The translations under genes were made by a program, and so were the position numbers. Of a stretch of DNA of 64,000 nucleotides, positions 1-8,401 are shown piece by piece; the stretch's first letter is position 1; each line of letters begins with the position of its first letter. This DNA is from UBA6107 sp964533735 (GTDB lineage Bacteria > Chloroflexota > Anaerolineae > Anaerolineales > Anaerolineaceae). Under the pieces are notes generated by a model, which did no database searches, had not been told where the DNA came from, and saw nothing but the letters and a program-made list of their open reading frames with translations. Where the stretch lies: the NCBI GenBank assembly GCA_964533735.1, contig CAZHMD010000014.1, positions 1-64,000 of the forward strand, given 5' to 3'.

Positions 1-12
1 AAAGAAGGCGTA

Positions 13-1017
13 ATGCCAGTCCTACTTATCGTGTTAATTGTTTTAGCGGTCATGTTTGATTTTCTGAACGGCGTGCATGATTCGAGCAATATCGTTGCCA
101 CCATGATCTCCTCCCGGGCGATTCGTCCAAGAGCTGCATTAGCCATGACGGCTGTTGCTGAGTTTTGCGGTCCATTCATTTTCGGCGTGGCTGTGGCCAA
201 CACCATTGGTAACGAGATCGTATCTTCCGAACATTTGAATATGCTGGTAGTCATCGCGGCTCTGGTGAGCGCCATCATCTGGAACATCATGACCTGGCTG
301 CTCGGCATCCCCTCGAGTTCCTCGCACGCCATCATCGGCGGGATCATCGGGGCGGTGGCAGTCGGGGCAGGTTTCCAGGAAATCCAGTTGCGCGGGGTGA
401 TCAAAGTATTAATCACACTGTTCACTTCACCCATAATCGGGTTTTTTGCCGGCATGTTGATTGCCAATCTCATTTACCGTATGTCGTGGAAGGCTACCCC
501 CAAGATCAACGGGGTGTTCAAGAAACTGCAGATCATCACCTCGTTGGGATTGGCTTTAAGCCACGGCACAAATGATGCCCAGAAAACCATGGGCATCATC
601 ACCCTTGGGCTGGTCATCAGCGGGGTGCAGGATACTTTTTCGGTCCCCTTTTGGGTGATCGTTGTTTGTGCTGCCGCCATCGCATTTGGTACGTCAATCG
701 GCGGATGGCAATTGATTCGCACCCTTGGCTCCAAGTTTTACAGGATCCGCCCGGTTCACGGCTTTGCCTCGCAGGCAACCTCAGCTGCGGTCATCCTCAC
801 GGCCTCGCTCTTCGGCGGACCGGTGAGCACCACGCAGGTGGTGAGTACCGCCATTATGGGTGTGGGCGCTGCAGAACGCATGAGCAAGGTGCGCTGGGGT
901 GTGGCAGGTGAGATCGCCTCAGCCTGGTTATTTACCATCCCCTCAACGGCTCTTTTGGCAGCAGGAATTTACTGGCTGATTGCTACCGGGGTGCCGGCAT
1001 TAATCAAATTATTCTAA
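13..1017 (+). CDS. PiT-family inorganic phosphate permease
   Basis: This 334-residue polytopic membrane protein is a low-affinity phosphate permease of the PiT family, expected to import phosphate or metal-phosphate with a cation. The two inverted halves each carry the family signature, seen as GVHDSSN near residue 20 and GTNDAQKTMG near residue 185. About ten hydrophobic segments cover the length. An AGAAGG ribosome site lies just before the ATG. The PfkB kinase follows after 13 bases, so the two are probably cotranscribed. No PhoU-like partner is visible, but sequence upstream is outside the window. Confidence 0.93.
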   Translation: MPVLLIVLIVLAVMFDFLNGVHDSSNIVATMISSRAIRPRAALAMTAVAEFCGPFIFGVAVANTIGNEIVSSEHLNMLVVIAALVSAIIWNIMTWLLGIPSSSSHAIIGGIIGAVAVGAGFQEIQLRGVIKVLITLFTSPIIGFFAGMLIANLIYRMSWKATPKINGVFKKLQIITSLGLALSHGTNDAQKTMGIITLGLVISGVQDTFSVPFWVIVVCAAAIAFGTSIGGWQLIRTLGSKFYRIRPVHGFASQATSAAVILTASLFGGPVSTTQVVSTAIMGVGAAERMSKVRWGVAGEIASAWLFTIPSTALLAAGIYWLIATGVPALIKLF

Positions 1018-1030
1018 AAAAGGAAATAAA

Positions 1031-1918
1031 ATGAGCAAAAAATACGATGTTCTGTTTTGCGGCAATTACACCAAGGATACCATCATCACACCCGACGGGA
1101 CAACGTATGTGGACGGCGGCGGGATGAATTACGCCGCGCACGCCTCCAAACAGATGGGGGCAAACCCGGCGGTTATCACACGTTTGAACAAGGAAGATGA
1201 GCGTGTGGTCAAGGCGTTCGAAGCGGCGGGTATTGACTGTTACCCGGTGTTCACCCCATCGTCAACATTGATGACACTGGAGTACATGACCAGCGACGTG
1301 GACAGGCGCAACCTGTACGTGAAGGGCATTGCCGGCACCATCACCCCGCAGCAATTGGATGGGTTGGAAGCGCGCGTTATCGTCACCAATTCCAGCCTGC
1401 GCGGTGAGGTTGAACTGGAATTCTTTAAGCAGATGAGAAAGCGCGCCAACGTGCTGCTCTCGGCTGACGTGCAGGGGTTCATCCGCGTGCTGCGCGGTGA
1501 GGCACTGGTGTACGAACCGTGGGACGAAATGACCGCTGTGCTGAGCCATCTCGACATTCTCAAAAGTGATGCGGTGGAAGCCGAGTATCTGACCGGCGAG
1601 ACAGATATCGAAAAGGCTGCCATGGTCTTTGCCGCGATGGGACCCAGGGAAATTGTGCTCACCCACAGCAGCGGCGTGCTGGTGCACGCGGATGGCAAAT
1701 TCCATCATTACGATTTCCATTCCGCATCGCAGGCAGGGCGCAGCGGACGCGGGGATACCTGCGTGGGAACTTATGTGACCAAGCGTTTAACCTTGCCGCC
1801 CTACGAAGCCGGTAAATGGGCAGCCGCAGCCACCAGCATGAAAGTGGAGATCCCCGGACCCTTCAAGCGTACGGTTGCAGAAGTGGAAGCCTTTATACAA
1901 AAGCACTATGCAGACTAA
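1031..1918 (+). CDS. PfkB-family carbohydrate/nucleoside kinase
   Basis: A 295-residue ribokinase-fold sugar kinase. The N-terminal glycine-rich substrate region (GGGMNYAA, near residue 30) and the C-terminal signature GRGDTCVGTY near residue 240, with the catalytic Asp in GRGD, place it in the PfkB family. This family transfers phosphate from ATP to a sugar or nucleoside hydroxyl. The substrate cannot be read from the sequence. Start chosen at the ATG after AGGAAATAAA. Its stop overlaps the start of the metallohydrolase, which suggests that the three genes act in one pathway, for example on a phosphorylated sugar. Confidence 0.88.
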   Translation: MSKKYDVLFCGNYTKDTIITPDGTTYVDGGGMNYAAHASKQMGANPAVITRLNKEDERVVKAFEAAGIDCYPVFTPSSTLMTLEYMTSDVDRRNLYVKGIAGTITPQQLDGLEARVIVTNSSLRGEVELEFFKQMRKRANVLLSADVQGFIRVLRGEALVYEPWDEMTAVLSHLDILKSDAVEAEYLTGETDIEKAAMVFAAMGPREIVLTHSSGVLVHADGKFHHYDFHSASQAGRSGRGDTCVGTYVTKRLTLPPYEAGKWAAAATSMKVEIPGPFKRTVAEVEAFIQKHYAD

Positions 1919-2750
1919 TACAGCAGAAATAATCGAAGAGAAGATCGCGCGCGCCAGAGTGGAGTACCCTGCCCTCTGGCGCCGGTTAATCCGGCAGTGG
2001 CGTGAGGCAAAAAGCGGCAACAGCGCCTGGCTGATGTACTCAGCCAGTTACCTTTTCTTTACTGGCGGTGTACGCTGGGCAATGGATCCGTTTTCCCCAG
2101 CTACACGTATTGGCGGCATCCCCCATGCAGATTACGCAGCAGACCTGGACAAGTTGGAGTTGGTACTGCTGACCCATGCGCACAATGATCACTTCGACCC
2201 GAATCTGGTCAAAGCCATTTCCAGATTGCCCATCCAATGGATCGTACCGCACTTCATGCTGGAAAAGGTAAAAGGCGCAGGGGTCCCCGGAAAGAATATA
2301 ATCGTCCCGGTAAATGGAGAGACGATCGAATTCAGGGGACTGGGTATCACCCCGTTTGCGGGGCAGCATATCCACGGGCGCTACGGGGTACCCGAGACAG
2401 GCTACCTGGTGGCAGGCGCCGACAAGCGCTGGCTTTTTCCGGGTGATACTCGCGTATATGAGCCAGGGAACTTACCTGATGCAGGTCATGTGGACGCGGT
2501 GTTCGCGCATGTGTGGCTGGGCAAGAAATGCGCGGCTCTCCCCACTCCTCCCCTGCTAAACGAGTTCTGCGAGTATTTTCTCGCGTTTAAAGCCGAAAGA
2601 ATACTACTCACACATCTGGAAGAGTTGGGGCGCGATGAAAGGGACTTCTGGGATGGCCGGCATGTGCACCAGATCAAACAGAAAATAAAGGAACCTGGCG
2701 GTGATCATTACGTTGAGGGATTTATTGCAGGGGATAAGATCAGTTTATAG
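1908..2750 (+). CDS. Metallo-beta-lactamase-fold hydrolase (UlaG-like)
   Basis: A 280-residue cytoplasmic metallo-beta-lactamase-fold protein. The metal-binding motif THAHNDHFDP near residue 90 is the HxHxDH signature. Later histidines (GQHIHGRYG) and an Asp in FPGDTRV complete a typical dinuclear zinc or manganese site. Overall it resembles UlaG/YcbL-type hydrolases that open lactones or cleave phosphoesters. I chose the ATG overlapping the last codons of the kinase gene by 11 bases rather than the ATG 33 bases upstream, because translational coupling is common at such overlaps. Exact substrate unknown. Confidence 0.82.
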   Translation: MQTNTAEIIEEKIARARVEYPALWRRLIRQWREAKSGNSAWLMYSASYLFFTGGVRWAMDPFSPATRIGGIPHADYAADLDKLELVLLTHAHNDHFDPNLVKAISRLPIQWIVPHFMLEKVKGAGVPGKNIIVPVNGETIEFRGLGITPFAGQHIHGRYGVPETGYLVAGADKRWLFPGDTRVYEPGNLPDAGHVDAVFAHVWLGKKCAALPTPPLLNEFCEYFLAFKAERILLTHLEELGRDERDFWDGRHVHQIKQKIKEPGGDHYVEGFIAGDKISL

Positions 2751-2787
2751 CAGCAGCGTAAAAATAGCGTAAAATTTCAATCCCGAC

Positions 2788-2817
2788 TTGATATTTTAAT
2801 AACGATTGATGTATACT
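2788..2817 (+). promoter_or_regulatory. Sigma-70-type promoter of first surface-protein unit
   Basis: TTGATA and TATACT are separated by 18 bases. The predicted transcription start near 2824 gives a leader of about 295 bases that contains the structured RNA described next. Confidence 0.55.
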
Positions 2818-2913
2818 ACTCATACAAGAAAGCCATTACATCTGTAATGCAATTATTAGCCATCCCTGTTTGATTAATTAAAAGGGTGGTAGCAACAGAA
2901 AACTGAAGTGTTT

Positions 2914-3018
2914 GTGGGATGCGTTGATCCACGGGGAGGAATTGGTCGCAATGCTCAAACGAGCGACCCCCGCGGGGAGCGAATTGCGAAACCGGCCTGT
3001 TTACGGGACCGGTTTTTG
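2914..3018 (+). promoter_or_regulatory. Structured leader RNA with terminator, copy A (riboswitch-like)
   Basis: This leader folds as a stem GTGGGAT/ATCCAC (2914-2932), a stem CGGGG/CCCCG (2932-2936 with 2968-2972) enclosing a GCTC-aaac-GAGC hairpin (2953-2964), and a long-range pairing of CGCAAT (2947-2952) with ATTGCG (2983-2988). An AAACCGG...CCGGTTT hairpin and a T-rich tract (2989-3018) follow and look like an intrinsic terminator. The ACC in the terminator's 5' arm could instead pair with GGT at 2944-2946, so two alternative states are possible. A matching copy lies before the paralogous gene at 4588. It matches no riboswitch class that I recognise. Confidence 0.6.
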
Positions 3019-3118
3019 TTTTTAAGAGTAGCTGGAAGTAATAAAGAAATGGGTTTTTAGTAATTGGTGCTATTTTTCGGTTCATTCATTTTTTTCTTTT
3101 TATTCGAAGGAGGCAATT

Positions 3119-4165
3119 ATGTTCAACTATAGGAAAGTACTGAAGTACCTGAACCGCGCAGCGTACCTGATGAGCGCGGTCATGATAATGGCGGGGTTGT
3201 TTCTAACGGTTACTGCCAAACCAGTAAGCGCCGACCCAGCGGAAATGGTAACGCTGTGTCACGCAGCCGGGCAGGATGGTACGTTAAACTACATCACACT
3301 GACCATCTCCTGGAATGCGGCGTTTGGGAATGCGGGTCACTTCTACGAAAATGGCACGCCGCAATCCGGGCATGAAAACGACTACCTTGGGCCTTGCATT
3401 ACCCCTTCTGAGACTCCCACAAACACCTTTACACCGCTTCCGACGAACACTTTCACCAACACGCCGGTTCCAACGAACACAAATACTCCAACACCCACCG
3501 CCACCTTTACATCAACGGCTACGGCAACCAATACCGCCACGCCTACGGATATAAACACACCAACCAACACGGCAACTTTCACGCCTACCGCCACATTTAC
3601 CAACACGCCTACAGATACCGCCACACCGACCGAGACCAACACACCCACAAACACACCCAATACGCTTTATGTAAGCCTGCAGGATCCTTATTGTGTCTCT
3701 ATTCCGGGTACGCTGATGCAGTGGGCGGTGGTTAATAACAACGCAGGTCCGTTCACTGTGTTATCCTGGAGCATTGATGGTGTCATGCAGCCCGCCGGAT
3801 TTATTGCACCAGTTGGTTTAAGCCTGCTGACCCAGACCTCTCTGGGCACCCACACCATTGTGTTGTACTGGGAACAGGAAGGGTTTACCGGCCTGGAATG
3901 GACAATTGAATCCTGTGCATTGCCAGATACCGCCACCCCCACTCCGACCAACACCAGCGAGCCTCCCACCGAGACCCCGGTGCCGGATACAGCCACCCCG
4001 GTTCCCACGCTGCCCATCCCTGAAACTGGCGGAGCCGGCGGTCCGATCATCCCGGTGACGGGTGCTGACTTGACCCAACCGATCAACGGCTGGCTTTACG
4101 GAGGATTTGGCATGCTCGGCTTCGGTATGGTTCTCTCCGGGCTGCGCAAGATGTTCAACCTCTAA
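3119..4165 (+). CDS. Thr-Pro-rich surface protein with xPxTG-type C-terminal signal (paralog 1)
   Basis: A 348-residue exported protein. It has an N-terminal signal segment, a short conserved domain containing VTLCHAAG and a repeated GH motif (about residues 40-95), a mucin-like Thr-Asn-Thr-Pro linker (about 97-178), a second globular domain with two cysteines, and another Thr-Pro linker. Near the C terminus it carries IPETGG and IPVTGA, then a hydrophobic segment and a final RKMFNL. That layout matches a sortase-type sorting signal with I in place of L. A strong GAAGGAGG site precedes the ATG. The protein at 4588 is a close paralog. Function unknown; a surface or adhesive role is inferred. 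Confidence 0.75.
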   Translation: MFNYRKVLKYLNRAAYLMSAVMIMAGLFLTVTAKPVSADPAEMVTLCHAAGQDGTLNYITLTISWNAAFGNAGHFYENGTPQSGHENDYLGPCITPSETPTNTFTPLPTNTFTNTPVPTNTNTPTPTATFTSTATATNTATPTDINTPTNTATFTPTATFTNTPTDTATPTETNTPTNTPNTLYVSLQDPYCVSIPGTLMQWAVVNNNAGPFTVLSWSIDGVMQPAGFIAPVGLSLLTQTSLGTHTIVLYWEQEGFTGLEWTIESCALPDTATPTPTNTSEPPTETPVPDTATPVPTLPIPETGGAGGPIIPVTGADLTQPINGWLYGGFGMLGFGMVLSGLRKMFNL

Positions 4166-4185
4166 TACCAATCAAGCAATAAATT

Positions 4186-4217
4186 CAGGCTCTCCTTTGT
4201 GAGAGCCTGAATTTTTA
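4186..4217 (+). terminator. Intrinsic terminator
   Basis: CAGGCTCTC pairs with GAGAGCCTG around a 6-base loop, followed by AATTTTTAA. It ends the first surface-protein unit. Confidence 0.85.
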
Positions 4218-4282
4218 ATACGCGTATGCTGAGAGGTCCCCCCGCCGAATTGTTAATATTGCGTAAATATTTATTTTATCGC

Positions 4283-4310
4283 TTGCATTTCTGTAATCCT
4301 GGTGTATAAT
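4283..4310 (+). promoter_or_regulatory. Sigma-70-type promoter of second surface-protein unit
   Basis: TTGCAT and TATAAT are separated by 16 bases. The paralogous gene therefore has its own promoter and its own leader RNA, rather than relying on read-through from the first copy. Confidence 0.6.
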
Positions 4311-4412
4311 AGGACAAATTAGGTATCATTACTCCGGTACCCTTGGCTCCATTGAATTTGAATACAGAACCAGTACCTGGACGACGATGAACCGTTATAG
4401 TTTTTTTGTTAT

Positions 4413-4515
4413 GTGGATGCGTTGATCCACGGGGATAACCTGGTCGCAGTGCTCATGAGAGCGATCCCCGTGAGGAGCTAATTGCGAAACCGGCCGTAAT
4501 CGAGACCGGTTTTTT
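4413..4515 (+). promoter_or_regulatory. Structured leader RNA with terminator, copy B (riboswitch-like)
   Basis: Same architecture as the element at 2914. GTGGAT/ATCCAC (4413-4430) is followed by CGGGGAT/ATCCCCG (4430-4436 with 4464-4470) enclosing GCTC-atga-GAGC. CGCAGT (4445-4450) faces ATTGCG (4481-4486). AAACCGG...CCGGTTT plus T-run (4487-4515) forms the terminator. Differences from copy A fall in loops or preserve pairing: an A-T pair in the long-range helix becomes G-U, and the second stem gains two pairs. That argues for selection on RNA structure. Confidence 0.6.
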
Positions 4516-4587
4516 GCGTTTTAAGAAGACTTCGGAATAAATGAAGCAGGCAAAAAAGGCAATTTTTTATTGTTCGAGGAGGCAATT

Positions 4588-5619
4588 ATGTTTAACTATA
4601 GGAAAGCACTGAAATACCTGAACCAGGTGGTTTACTTTATGAGCGCAGCCATGATGATGGCAGGTCTGGCGTTGACAGTGACCCCAGGACCTGCATCGGC
4701 TGCAACCGAGATGGTGACCCTCTGCCACGCAGATGGGCAGAGCGGCACAACGAAATTCAGCACATTGACCATCTCCTGGAATGCGGCTTTCGGGCAGGCG
4801 GGTCACTTCAACGAAGATGGTACCCCGCAAGCCGGACATGAAGATGACTATCTTGGTGCATGCGCCACGGCTACCGGGACGGCTACCTTCACACCGACTG
4901 CAACTGTAACCAACACTGCCACATTCACCCCATCGGCGACGGCAACCAATACTGTGACCGCAACAGCATCAGCCACGCCGACTAATACAGCAACCGCTAC
5001 GGCAACCAATACGCCTACAAATACACCTACAAATACTGCCTCACCAACATCAACGAACACCCCTACTGATACTGCCACACCGACTGAGACCAACACACCA
5101 ACGGTTACTCCGAATACATTGTTTGTTGTTCTCCAGGATCCTTACTGCGTATCCATTCCGGGCACGCTGATGCAATGGGCGGTGGTCAACAACAACGCCG
5201 AGCCATTCACGGTATTGTCCTGGAGTATTGACGGCGTCATGCAGGGCGGTGGATTTGTTGCCCCGGTCGGTGTGAGCCTGCTTACCCAAACCAGCCTTGG
5301 TACACACAGCATCGTGTTGTACTGGGAACAGCAAGGGTTCACGGACCTGGAATTTACCATCGAATCCTGTGCATTACCGGACACTGCCACGCCCACCCCG
5401 ACCAATACCAGTGTGCCGCCCACCGAAACCCCTGTACCTGATACCGCCACTCCGGTCCCCACGCTGCCCATCCCTGAAACTGGTGGAGCCGGCGGACCGA
5501 TCATCCCGGTAACCGGTGCTGACCTGACTCAATCTGTCAACAGTTGGTTCTTCGGAGGATTCGGAATGTTCGGTTTCGGTTTGGTTCTCTCCGGACTGCG
5601 CAAGATGTTCAACCTCTAA
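4588..5619 (+). CDS. Thr-Pro-rich surface protein with xPxTG-type C-terminal signal (paralog 2)
   Basis: A 343-residue paralog of the protein at 3119, with the same order of signal segment, VTLCHADG domain, Thr-rich linker, two-cysteine domain, Thr-Pro linker, IPETGG/IPVTGA motifs, hydrophobic helix and RKMFNL end. The globular parts are nearly identical, while the Thr-rich linker has diverged in sequence and spacing. The ATG at 4588 is preferred over an in-frame TTG at 4570 because CGAGGAGG sits at the right distance. A terminator follows at 5641. Cell-wall or S-layer attachment is inferred from the C-terminal signal. Confidence 0.75.
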   Translation: MFNYRKALKYLNQVVYFMSAAMMMAGLALTVTPGPASAATEMVTLCHADGQSGTTKFSTLTISWNAAFGQAGHFNEDGTPQAGHEDDYLGACATATGTATFTPTATVTNTATFTPSATATNTVTATASATPTNTATATATNTPTNTPTNTASPTSTNTPTDTATPTETNTPTVTPNTLFVVLQDPYCVSIPGTLMQWAVVNNNAEPFTVLSWSIDGVMQGGGFVAPVGVSLLTQTSLGTHSIVLYWEQQGFTDLEFTIESCALPDTATPTPTNTSVPPTETPVPDTATPVPTLPIPETGGAGGPIIPVTGADLTQSVNSWFFGGFGMFGFGLVLSGLRKMFNL

Positions 5620-5640
5620 TTCAGAAAACCTATTAACAAA

Positions 5641-5675
5641 TCAGGCTCTCCAGATTGGAGAGCCTGAACTTTTTA
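5641..5675 (+). terminator. Intrinsic terminator
   Basis: TCAGGCTCTCC pairs with GGAGAGCCTGA around a 5-base loop, followed by ACTTTTTAA. It is nearly the same hairpin as the one ending the first paralog, consistent with duplication of the whole unit. Confidence 0.85.
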
Positions 5676-5702
5676 ATATAATCCTCAGCCCGTGGTCGGT
5701 TC

Positions 5703-6803
5703 TTAAATAACAAACTTGCCGTTCTCGTAAAGGGTCTCGCCATCGACCTTGATGTAGCCATCCCGCAGGTCGCAGATCATGTCCCAGTGGATCGAGGAAT
5801 CAGCCTTGCTGCCGCTCTCAGGGTACCCCTTGCCGAGCGCCATGTGGAAGGATCCGCCAATCTTTTCATCGAAAAGGATCTGGCGGGTGAAACGTTGGAT
5901 ACCTTCATTGGTGCCAATGGCGAACTCACCCACACCGCGGCTGCCGGCATCCGTATCCAGGGTTTTGAGGAGAAATTCCTCGTTCTTGTCTGCTGAGGCT
6001 TTTATCACGCGTCCTTTGGAGAATTCCAGTTTCACCCCGGTGACTTCGCGCGTCTGGTAGATGGTGGGGTAGGAGAACGAGACGTGTCCTTCAATACTGT
6101 CTTCCACCGGGCCGGTGAAGACTTCGCCGTCCGGGATATTGACCGTGCAATCACAGTTGATGAAGGTACGCCCTTCGATGCTGAGGCGCAGGTCAGTGTC
6201 CTTGCCCACCAGGTGGACGTTCTTCTTGCCCTTTAACCACTGTACGATACGTTCCTGCTGTTTGCTGATATTCTTCCAGTATCCGACTGGGTCATTCATA
6301 TCCGGCATACATGCGCCGTAGAGAAAGTCTTCATATTCCGCCAGGCTCATATCGGCGTCCTGGGCGTATGCCTGGGTGGGGAAAGCAGTGAGTGCCCAAC
6401 GCAACTCGCCGCGGGCGGTGCGCTCCATATAGGTATTCATCAGGGGACCGCGCGCCTTTGACCACTTGGCCATTTTGCTGGAATCAATCCCGGAGAGCGC
6501 CTTGGTATTTTCGTCGGCAATAATGCGCAGCATGCGGTCGTACTTGCCGTACATCACCTCGGTAGGCTCGTGGATATACTGAATCTGTTCATCGGAACCG
6601 TAGCGGAACATGATCTCTTCGCCGGGGGGAAAATCAATGACGGTATAGGGGAATGCCCCTGCATCAATGACCTTGCGGTAAACCTGGGCGATAAGCGGTT
6701 CCGCTGCCATGCCGGCACGGATGAACACTTTGTTTTTTGGTTTTACATCAAGGGAGTAATTTACCAGTAACTCAGCCAGTTTTTCCACACGTTGATCGAC
6801 CAT
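5703..6803 (-). CDS. M29-family metallo-aminopeptidase
   Basis: A 366-residue cytosolic aminopeptidase of the thermophilic M29 family (AmpS/aminopeptidase T type), which removes N-terminal residues using two metal ions. The C-terminal half shows the expected metal-ligand segments: DGEVFTGPVEDS near residue 225, GVGEFAIGTN near 293, and FHMALGKGYP followed by SSIHWDMICDLR near 322-350. Length is typical. It is a stand-alone gene with about 80 bases to the convergent and upstream neighbours. Confidence 0.92.
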   Translation of the reverse strand: MVDQRVEKLAELLVNYSLDVKPKNKVFIRAGMAAEPLIAQVYRKVIDAGAFPYTVIDFPPGEEIMFRYGSDEQIQYIHEPTEVMYGKYDRMLRIIADENTKALSGIDSSKMAKWSKARGPLMNTYMERTARGELRWALTAFPTQAYAQDADMSLAEYEDFLYGACMPDMNDPVGYWKNISKQQERIVQWLKGKKNVHLVGKDTDLRLSIEGRTFINCDCTVNIPDGEVFTGPVEDSIEGHVSFSYPTIYQTREVTGVKLEFSKGRVIKASADKNEEFLLKTLDTDAGSRGVGEFAIGTNEGIQRFTRQILFDEKIGGSFHMALGKGYPESGSKADSSIHWDMICDLRDGYIKVDGETLYENGKFVI

Positions 6804-6885
6804 AGCTTTCTCCTATACAAGCTGTATTTTGTTTAATTATAGACTGGTTGATTAAATTTATTATGAATAATGGTTTTGCCGGCAA

Positions 6886-7902
6886 CTAGGCCTTCCCCTT
6901 TTTTTGAACCCGTAAATCCTTATCAGCCCGGGAAATGAGAGTAGCCAGTGACTTGTCTGAAGGGTCATAATCAGCTATCCCGGCTGTGATCGTAGGATGA
7001 AGCGGGAATCCCTCCAGATCTATCTCCAGTGAGGAAACTGCAGTAGTAATGCGTTCAGCGATGAAGTTTCCCCCACGTAAATCGACCTCAGGCAGAAGGG
7101 CGATGAATTCATCTCCGCCGTAACGCGCGAAGAGATCCAGGTCGCGCAGCTGGGTGCGGATCGTTTCCGCAATTGAAATTAATACAACATCACCCGCAGG
7201 ATGGCCGTAGGTATCATTGATTGATTTGAATTTGTCCACATCGACCATGATGACTGCAAGCGGGCGTTGATACCGAACGCTGCGGGAAAACTCGCGCTCG
7301 GCCACTTCAAAAAATGCCCGCCGGTTATTAACGCCGGTAAGGGGGTCAAGGACCGCCAGTTTTTTCACTTCCTCCAAAAGGCGCAGGTTTTCTTTTTCAA
7401 TGCTGATATCCTGGATGGAGAAAATGACGTAATCCTCACCGCCCAATTGCACAGGAGTGGCATTAACACGCAGCTGGAAAAGCTGCTGCCCCTCCCCGCG
7501 GCGGATGGTGCATTCCTGTTCATCTTTTTTTCCGATGAGGCCGTTGAGGATGGTATTGACAGCGCCGCAAGTTTTGCAGAAACCCGTTGTTCCGCAACCA
7601 CCGGCGTTTTTAAAGGCATTGGTGCAGTTGATCAATTCTCCCGGGCGTAATCCCAGGTAGGATTCGGGGGTTTGGTAATTGCCGAACAGGGTTACCCGTG
7701 AATTGGCGTAAACCACCTGGCGTGTATGGTTAATGATCAACACCACGTTGGGTACAGCATCTCCGATGAGATGGGTTTGCTCATGCGCCATCCAGGCATT
7801 GTGCTGGCGCTGAAGGATTTCCGGCGGGGTGCGTTCTGCCGGCGCGTAGTCGGTGGGCAATAACCGATGTGTTGTGTTGGTTTTGGGGCTTTCAATTGTC
7901 AT
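6886..7902 (-). CDS. PAS-GGDEF diguanylate cyclase with Cys-rich PAS domain
   Basis: A 338-residue soluble signalling protein. An N-terminal PAS-like domain (about residues 45-165) carries four cysteines at 93, 103, 109 and 112 (the last three in a GGCGTTGFCKTCGA segment). A short coiled linker leads to a GGDEF domain (about 175-335). The active site is intact (YGGDEF, 261-266), and an RDLD motif at 253-256 matches the inhibitory I-site, so it should make cyclic di-GMP with product feedback. The cysteine cluster suggests redox or metal sensing, which is inference. Confidence 0.88.
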   Translation of the reverse strand: MTIESPKTNTTHRLLPTDYAPAERTPPEILQRQHNAWMAHEQTHLIGDAVPNVVLIINHTRQVVYANSRVTLFGNYQTPESYLGLRPGELINCTNAFKNAGGCGTTGFCKTCGAVNTILNGLIGKKDEQECTIRRGEGQQLFQLRVNATPVQLGGEDYVIFSIQDISIEKENLRLLEEVKKLAVLDPLTGVNNRRAFFEVAEREFSRSVRYQRPLAVIMVDVDKFKSINDTYGHPAGDVVLISIAETIRTQLRDLDLFARYGGDEFIALLPEVDLRGGNFIAERITTAVSSLEIDLEGFPLHPTITAGIADYDPSDKSLATLISRADKDLRVQKKGKA

Positions 7903-7931
7903 GATTATTCCACTACCGATAATAATAAAAG

Positions 7932-8004
7932 AAACGCGAAAGTCTCTTCGCGTTTTAATTATACCGTGTCATTCCAAAGAGACTCCCTGGAATCGGGAGT
8001 CTCT
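7932..8004 (-). terminator. Two consecutive hairpins ending the 8018-9129 operon
   Basis: Reading on the minus strand, AGAGACTCCC/GGGAGTCTCT (7978-8004) and then AAACGCGAA/TTCGCGTTT (7932-7957) form strong stems, the second followed by a T-rich stretch. They lie downstream of the zinc-ribbon protein gene and upstream of the GGDEF gene. Confidence 0.7.
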
Positions 8005-8017
8005 TTATTTTCTTATT

Positions 8018-8401
8018 TTATTGCTTTTCTCCGCAGTACGGGCATGCCACCCAGGCTGAATTTATTTGCTTACCGCAGTTGCTGCAATTCTTTCCCGGTT
8101 CCACGGCACTTTCTGGAATAACTGCTGCAGGTGGGGTAACCTGCCTGGTTTTCCCACCGCGCACCAGTAACACCACACCGATGACCGCCAGAGCAAGGAC
8201 AGCGAGACCGAGCAAGCCGCGGACCAGTCCGAAGACCATCATGGGCATGGCGCGCATGAGTGGAAACCCTCGCTCTGCTCCGGGAAACCTGGACATCATT
8301 GAGAATCCAAGGCGGTGCATGCTGAACAGCGGCAAAGCGATAAGGAAAGCAAGAACGGCTATCCCCAGGCCAATTAAAACCCATTTCAAAGTCTTATTCA
8401 T
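8018..8401 (-). CDS. Small membrane protein with C-terminal zinc ribbon
   Basis: A 127-residue protein with two hydrophobic segments (about residues 6-28 and 55-80) and a C-terminal zinc ribbon, CSNCGKQ...CPYCGEK. The start overlaps the stop of the upstream gene (TAATG), so translation is probably coupled to it. No specific function is recognised. Similar tethered zinc ribbons are common in this window (39640, 63635). Confidence 0.7.
   Translation of the reverse strand: MNKTLKWVLIGLGIAVLAFLIALPLFSMHRLGFSMMSRFPGAERGFPLMRAMPMMVFGLVRGLLGLAVLALAVIGVVLLVRGGKTRQVTPPAAVIPESAVEPGKNCSNCGKQINSAWVACPYCGEKQ

Noticed and set aside
2880..2905. AGGGTGGTAGCAACAG resembles a T-box antiterminator motif
   Set aside because: The conserved GGTACCGCG is absent, the downstream gene is a surface protein, and copy B lacks the motif.
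3382..3660. Open frame rich in Val-Gly on the strand opposite the Thr-Pro linker
   Set aside because: It is the mirror of the ACC/ACA-rich linker codons; no ribosome site, and similar frames appear opposite every such linker.
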